Source: Spirogloea muscicola
Taxonomy: Eukaryota > Streptophyta > Zygnematophyceae > Spirogloeales > Spirogloeaceae
NCBI GenBank assembly: GCA_009602725.1
Contig: WELB01000290.1
Span: 94,315-106,522, forward strand
Direction: 5' to 3'
Length of the DNA stretch: 12,208 nt
The notes under the pieces are model-generated. The model searched no databases. It had not been told where the DNA came from and was given only the letters and a program-made list of their open reading frames with translations. The translations under genes were made by a program, and so were the position numbers. How positions within the stretch are numbered: position 1 is the first letter of the stretch; each line of letters begins with the position of its first letter. Positions 8,340 through 12,208 of the stretch are shown piece by piece.

Positions 8340-8568
8340 CTAATGCTCTCGCGGAGGTGAAAGGCCCCCGGCCTCTGGGTACGCTACTCCAATGATTTTG
8401 CCATCCATGTAGACAGCGACCTGGTCTGGATTGTCTCCCAAGATGACGCCATCCTTCGGCAAACCCGGGCCGTGGACAGTAGTCGATAGCTCAAGGGGTG
8501 AGGGGGTAGCCAACCTTGCTTGAGCAGCCCCGTAGCTCGCCATCTCTTCCTGAACCCTCAAGATGTCT
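8340..8568 (-). other. Last exon of the LRR protein: kinase-less cytoplasmic tail
   Basis: Acceptor gttgtgcag, then DILRVQEEMASYGAAQARLA, a Pro/Ser/Thr stretch and GDNPDQVAVYMDGKIIGVAY to a TAG stop. About 75 residues, with no kinase, TIR or other domain that I recognise. It joins the TM exon in phase 2 (AG+A, Arg). Confidence 0.7.
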
Positions 8569-11500
8569 CTGCACAACAGCAAAATTTGAAAGCGATGAGC
8601 CATAGGCAATCAGGATGGCTTTCTGCACTGCTTCGAATACAAAACAAGTAGCAGGTGGGTGACACATGATGAAGCTGAGTGTATCAGTGAAGCCTGTCAA
8701 TGTGGAAAGCATTGCACTCACTATTTGTAATGCATGACTACAATCACAGCGAGAAAGAATTTAGGGTTTAGGTTTAGGCTGGGCACGCTCTCGTATGACC
8801 TAATTGATCATGGTCCTGTCAGTGGTCACCCGAGTAGGGGTGCGAAGGGGCACCTTTGCCGGCGCCACCGACAATAGAAACCAAGCGAGCCAAACGTGAG
8901 GAGGATTGCCAGGGCAGCACATAGAGAGGCGATGCTTGTCAACAGCGTCGTTGACTTGCCACCACATGAACCTCCACTGCCAGAGTTGTGTCACATCGTT
9001 TTGTCATGTTGGTGACATGAAGGTCTACACTAAAGTGTGCCTACTGATCAGACTTTCACACCAATGGCTATCGAACTCTAGAGTACCTCACCTGCTTTGC
9101 AAGCAGGTTCGCAGCAATACACTGCAGATTGAGTATGTACCAGCTACCAAAAGCTTCATGGGCTATACATACAGCTGACACAATTGAGCAGGCTAGTCTC
9201 ACGTGCAGAACGAGTTGCCCTGGTAGAGAAAGACGGTGAGGTTGTTGACAAAGGGAGGCAGCGTGCCCCACATGTTGTTGTAGGAGATGTCAAGGACCTG
9301 CAAGCAAGCACGCCTTGCCACCATTAGCAAGCCTCTTCAGCAACATGACTGTAAGCTTCAAGCGCCAAGCTTCCAGTTGCAATACCTTGATTTTGGATAC
9401 TGTAGCCTGTACTTTTATGATGACCAACTTGATGCGCTTGGCCAAGTCACGTGGCAAAGCGTGGGACAAACCAATGCGGAAAGGGGCTGTGTCTTGCCTG
9501 CAAGCTTGGCAGCTGCGCCAGCCAGCCAGGGATCTTGCCCATGTAGAAATTATGGGAGAGGTTGAGGTATTGCAGGCTGACCAAACCTGCTTGCAGCCAG
9601 CTCCATGTGAGGCTCAGGCACATCAGGAGGTTGGGCGATTCAAACTTTCATAGCAATTGCATTATCCTCTCTCCTGTTTCAGGATCTACTGCAGTTTGCT
9701 AAACACAGGACTTACTTCTTACTAGTGAAACAGCTGATAAGCCATGTGACATTATTGTTTCCAAGCAATAATATCAAATACATTCTCATCACACAATGGA
9801 TCTCATAACTTCGTTGGCCCTGCTCTATTGCAACAATGAGCACTCTGCTTGGAAAGTTGTGTGGACAAATGTCTATACCACTAAGTAGCTCAGGGATGCT
9901 GGCGGCCACGTCGCAGCGCACCATGTCCAGGTACTCCAGCCCGCGCAGGTTGCCAAATTCCTTTGGGAATTGGCCAGAGAAGAACTGGCCAGAGGGAAGG
10001 ATGGAGTTCAACAATAGAGGTTCCTGTCCTCAATCCCCATCAATGATTAACAGGTCCACCGCGTAGAAGTTGGGGAAAATCCAGCGAGCATAAATGCACA
10101 TCTTCTGGTTGCAGTTTGTAGCTTGCCTCTTGTTATGCCAGCCCCGAGCTCACATAAATGGAGCAGCAACTGGCATGGTCTAGCGCACATTGAGATACTT
10201 ACGGTGTTGAAGCTGAGATGCAAGCGGCGCAGCAGGGGCATGTTGCCGATCGCTCTTGGCAGTGAGAGCAACGCGTTGTTACGCACGTCCAGAACCTGCA
10301 AGGTTGCACACGCCAGTATCAGATCAGGCTTACGTTTTGAACCAAGGCCAGAGACTGCCGCTCCAAATTAGCGCGGTGTGAGATCTGCGAGCGATTATGG
10401 CAACGTCAATCCAATTGCAGCAGAAATGTACCACAAGCCAGCGGAGCTCGTCAAGCCAGCTTGGAAGGGCCTGCAAGTAGTTGTTCTGTAGGTCCAGCGT
10501 CTGTAAACGATCGAGCTTGACAAGTTCTCTGCGGCAGAGAGAGCAAGCGGGGGACCATTGCCACAGTAAGGAGCATGGTCAGCCCACAAGTCTCACTGCC
10601 CTGGGCCTCCTGCAACCCTAGCAAGCAGTGCGGGCCAGGACTTGGCAACTGCTTGGCATTAAACACATGCTGTGCCTATGCTAGACAAATTCCTTCTTGT
10701 GATATAATGTTCTGGTTGACTTCATTATTTGAAAATGACCAGGAGAAGATGTATATTCGCAATGCTATATACACAGGAGGAATAGTGTTACTTTGGCACG
10801 CCATTGTACATCAGGAAGGAGCGGCCTCTATGCGCCAGTTCTGAGCCTGTTACAAAATGGGGGGGTTTAGATCAGCAACAATGGCTACATAAAATTGAGT
10901 CAAGTGAGTTGATCTGAACACGATGTTGTTTCCTCTAATTGCTGGTTTGAGCAGCAATGCAGGACATGTAATACACACCGAGATCGAAGCTCAGCCCGGT
11001 TACTCGCAGCGTCTCTGGCGCTTCCGGATCCTGCGACAGGGCGTGCTCAGATGTTAGATACCATCAAATCTGTCAGCTAAGGCTAATCACGATAGCTCCA
11101 AGTGTGAGCTCAGTGCCACTCAGAGGGAGTAATGGTGGGTGGCTCACGAGCTCGCACTCGACGCCGTACCACACGCAGGGGTTGGAGCTGCCACACAACG
11201 AGCGCAAACAATTGCAGCACACATCAGGCAGTGATGATGAAGGGCCGGAGGGGACAAGCTGGAGCAGGTGGCGCAGCAGCCAATGTGGCTGGACGACCAG
11301 CCGGCCTATTACCAAGCATTCAGAATGTACGATGCAAGCGAGGGCCTAGCGCAAGCATGTCAGCAGTCGAACACGAATGAGAGGGATTGAGGAGAATGCC
11401 GTACCTCAAGTTCCAGAGGAGGCCGCCGGCGCTGTGGGTGCTCGGCAGCCGGAGCACATCCGAAAGACAGTCGAGGCAGACGACAGAGTAGAGCTTGCGC

Positions 11501-11616
11501 ATGATGGCGGCGTCAGTTTCGTTCAGCATGCCCGTGGTGGCTGCAGCCTCCGCGTGGTTGGCGGCATGGGCCAGCAACGCGAGCACAGCGAGGAGGAGGC
11601 CAGCCATGGCCGCCAT
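8340..11616 (-). CDS. LRR receptor-like protein with one transmembrane helix and no kinase, about 11 exons, about 390 aa
   Basis: Minus-strand exons: 11616-11405, 11187-11148, 11030-10979, (tentative 10846-10810), 10528-10432, 10295-10203, 9984-9879, 9586-9498, 9297-9203, 8976-8854, 8568-8340 (stop at 8340). Joins are in phase. The protein has a signal peptide (MAGLLLAVLALLAHAA), a cap ending SSNPCVWYGVEC (plant LRRNT-like), RVTGLSFDL, then LRRs: LQTLDLQNNYLQALPSWL, VLDVRNNALLSLPRAIGNM, LRRLHLSFNTFFSGQFP, LEYLDMVRCDVAASIPELL, LQYLNLSHNFYMGKIP and VLDISYNNMWGTLP. After GNSFC comes a Gly/Ser linker, a helix (SIASLCAALAILLTFGSLGF) with stop-transfer CRWRRQR, and a tail of unknown fold. Family knowledge: such proteins act at the plasma membrane as ligand-binding receptors, signalling through partner kinases. 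The LRR exons and the TM are secure; the exon between 10979 and 10528 is not. Confidence 0.88.
8760..8778 (+). repeat. Short telomere-like tract TTTAGGG-TTTAGG-TTTAGG
   Basis: One full plant-type telomere unit plus two truncated units, inside the last intron of the LRR gene. Too short to call a true interstitial telomere; on the minus strand it reads as a telo-box-like CCTAAACCCTAAA. Confidence 0.6.
8854..8976 (-). other. Transmembrane exon of the LRR protein
   Basis: Encodes GGSCGGKSTTLLTS, then a helix of about 20 hydrophobic residues (IASLCAALAILLTFGSLGF) and CRWRRQ with phase-2 donor gtgccc. If the donor is not used, translation runs on only as CPFAPLLG to TGA at 8828-8826. Confidence 0.85.
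9498..9586 (-). other. LRR exon ending at a GC donor
   Basis: Encodes GLVSLQYLNLSHN and KIPGWLAQLPSLQ. It ends TTGCAG followed by gcaaga rather than gt, and the next exon (9297, acceptor cttgcttgcag) continues in phase as VLDISYNN. This is a GC-AG intron with the strong CAG/GCAAG context typical of that class. Confidence 0.75.
10810..10846 (-). other. Candidate 37-nt exon of the LRR gene
   Basis: Acceptor ttgtaacag and donor gtacaa enclose 37 nt that link exon 3 (phase 1) to the exon at 10528 (phase 2) without a stop, reading SELAHRGRSFLI. A second acceptor 6 nt in (ctcag, start 10840) also keeps phase. The peptide fits LRR spacing poorly (26-28 residues between equivalent Leu, not 24), so another exon may be the true one. 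Confidence 0.3.
11405..11616 (-). other. Exon 1 of the LRR protein: signal peptide and N-terminal cap
   Basis: ATG at 11616-11614 (a second in-frame ATG at 11607). MAGLLLAVLALLAHAANHA is a clear signal peptide with probable cleavage near AEA. ETDAAIMRKLYSVVCLDCL then gives the cap helix, ending LLWNL before donor gtacgg. The next exon supplies NPCVWYGVEC, which closes the typical W..xPC.W.GV.C cap. Confidence 0.85.
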
Positions 11617-11839
11617 TGTGGAATTGCTTGCTCAGTGGCAGCTCAGAGGTGCTGGAAAACAGGTGGCCGGAGAGACTGCACAGCTGTGCCGGGGCAGGGG
11701 CCTCCAGCCAGCGGCCATCTTCTCCTCTGCCAGTCCGGATGCACCTGCTAGGGCCTTGGCTTACTAACCGGCGGTCTTCAATGCAACATCACGGGAGAGC
11801 GAGAGCCAGGTATAGGTAGCAAGCAACGACGGATAGTGG
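11617..11839 (-). other. Immediate upstream region (5' UTR/promoter) of the LRR gene
   Basis: No further exon with a signal sequence or splice link is visible. Plus-strand frames crossing it are shadows of the exon 1 region. It presumably contains the 5' UTR and core promoter, but I cannot point to a defined element. Confidence 0.4.
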
Positions 11840-12208
11840 CAGGACAGGAGAGAGAAAAGAGAAAGAGGGAGAGGCGTGGGGGCGGGAGGGGAAGAGAAAG
11901 ATATCGCGAGACGAGGAAGAGCAAGAGCAGGAGAGAGTGGTGATGAGAGCAGAGAGCGAGAGCACGAGGGAGTGATGGAGAAGTGGTGAGAGCAAGAGGC
12001 AATGGAAAGCTGCAGCAATCGCGTGGCAGTAGGAGAGCGGGAGAGGTTGAAGCTGAGAGACAGAGGGTGAGAGATTGAGACCAATTGCAGGGGAAGGGAG
12101 AAGAGAGGGGAGATAGGAGAGGGTGGAGAGAGGGAGAGAGAGAGAGAGGGAGAGAGGAGAGGGGGGAGAGAGGGAGAGAGGGAGGGGGAGAGAGGGAGAG
12201 AGAGAGAG
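11840..12208 (+). repeat. GA-rich simple-sequence tract, continuing past the window edge
   Basis: Purine-rich GAGA/GGGAGA sequence with increasing purity to the right; from about 12110 it is essentially all G and A. Viewed from the minus-strand LRR gene it is a CT-rich upstream tract. Ser/Leu-rich open frames through it on the minus strand are artefacts of the repeat. Confidence 0.88.

Noticed and set aside
11764-12084. Minus-strand Ser/Leu/Pro-rich open frames
   Set aside because: Translation of the CT/GA microsatellite.
1-12208. tRNA, rRNA, CRISPR, prokaryotic operons or intact transposons
   Set aside because: Read for these on both strands; no cloverleaf, spaced direct repeats, Shine-Dalgarno-led genes, terminal repeats or transposase motifs that I can support.

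Overview
The window looks like nuclear DNA of a green-lineage eukaryote, either a streptophyte or a chlorophyte alga; I cannot fix it further. The reasons are intron-rich genes (introns about 100-470 nt, GT-AG, exons visibly more GC-rich than introns), a plant-type pectin acetylesterase, a plant-style extracellular LRR receptor-like protein, and a short TTTAGGG-like tract. Single open frames mislead here, because almost every real exon is shorter than 270 nt. I built gene models by joining exons on both strands from splice signals, codon phase and family motifs.

Layout, left to right. (1) 3-1129, plus: 3' part of a PTH2-type peptidyl-tRNA hydrolase in three exons, cut by the window edge and ending at a clear family-type C-terminus. 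(2) 1130-2087: intergenic stretch between two convergent genes, with a 74-bp tandem duplication. (3) 5790-2088, minus: a complete 13-exon pectin acetylesterase/Notum-family hydrolase of about 457 aa, with a signal anchor and the full Ser-Asp-His triad. (4) 5791-6730: GC-rich, low-complexity region with CCG triplet repeats, G-runs and a TAACGG cluster, lying between divergent transcription units. (5) about 6989-7351, plus: two exons of an unidentified gene, the second with a retropepsin-like LLDTGA motif; the rest of this gene is unresolved. (6) 7352-8339: nothing recognisable. (7) 11616-8340, minus: an LRR receptor-like protein in about 11 exons, with signal peptide, N-terminal cap, about six LRRs, one transmembrane helix and a kinase-less tail of about 80 aa. 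(8) 11617-12208: its upstream region, ending in a long GA-rich tract at the window edge.

The genes are unlikely to form a unit: PTH2 is housekeeping, the esterase is a secretory-pathway or cell-wall enzyme, and the LRR protein is a surface receptor. Some biological link between the last two (wall modification and wall or surface sensing) is possible but is only inference from adjacency.
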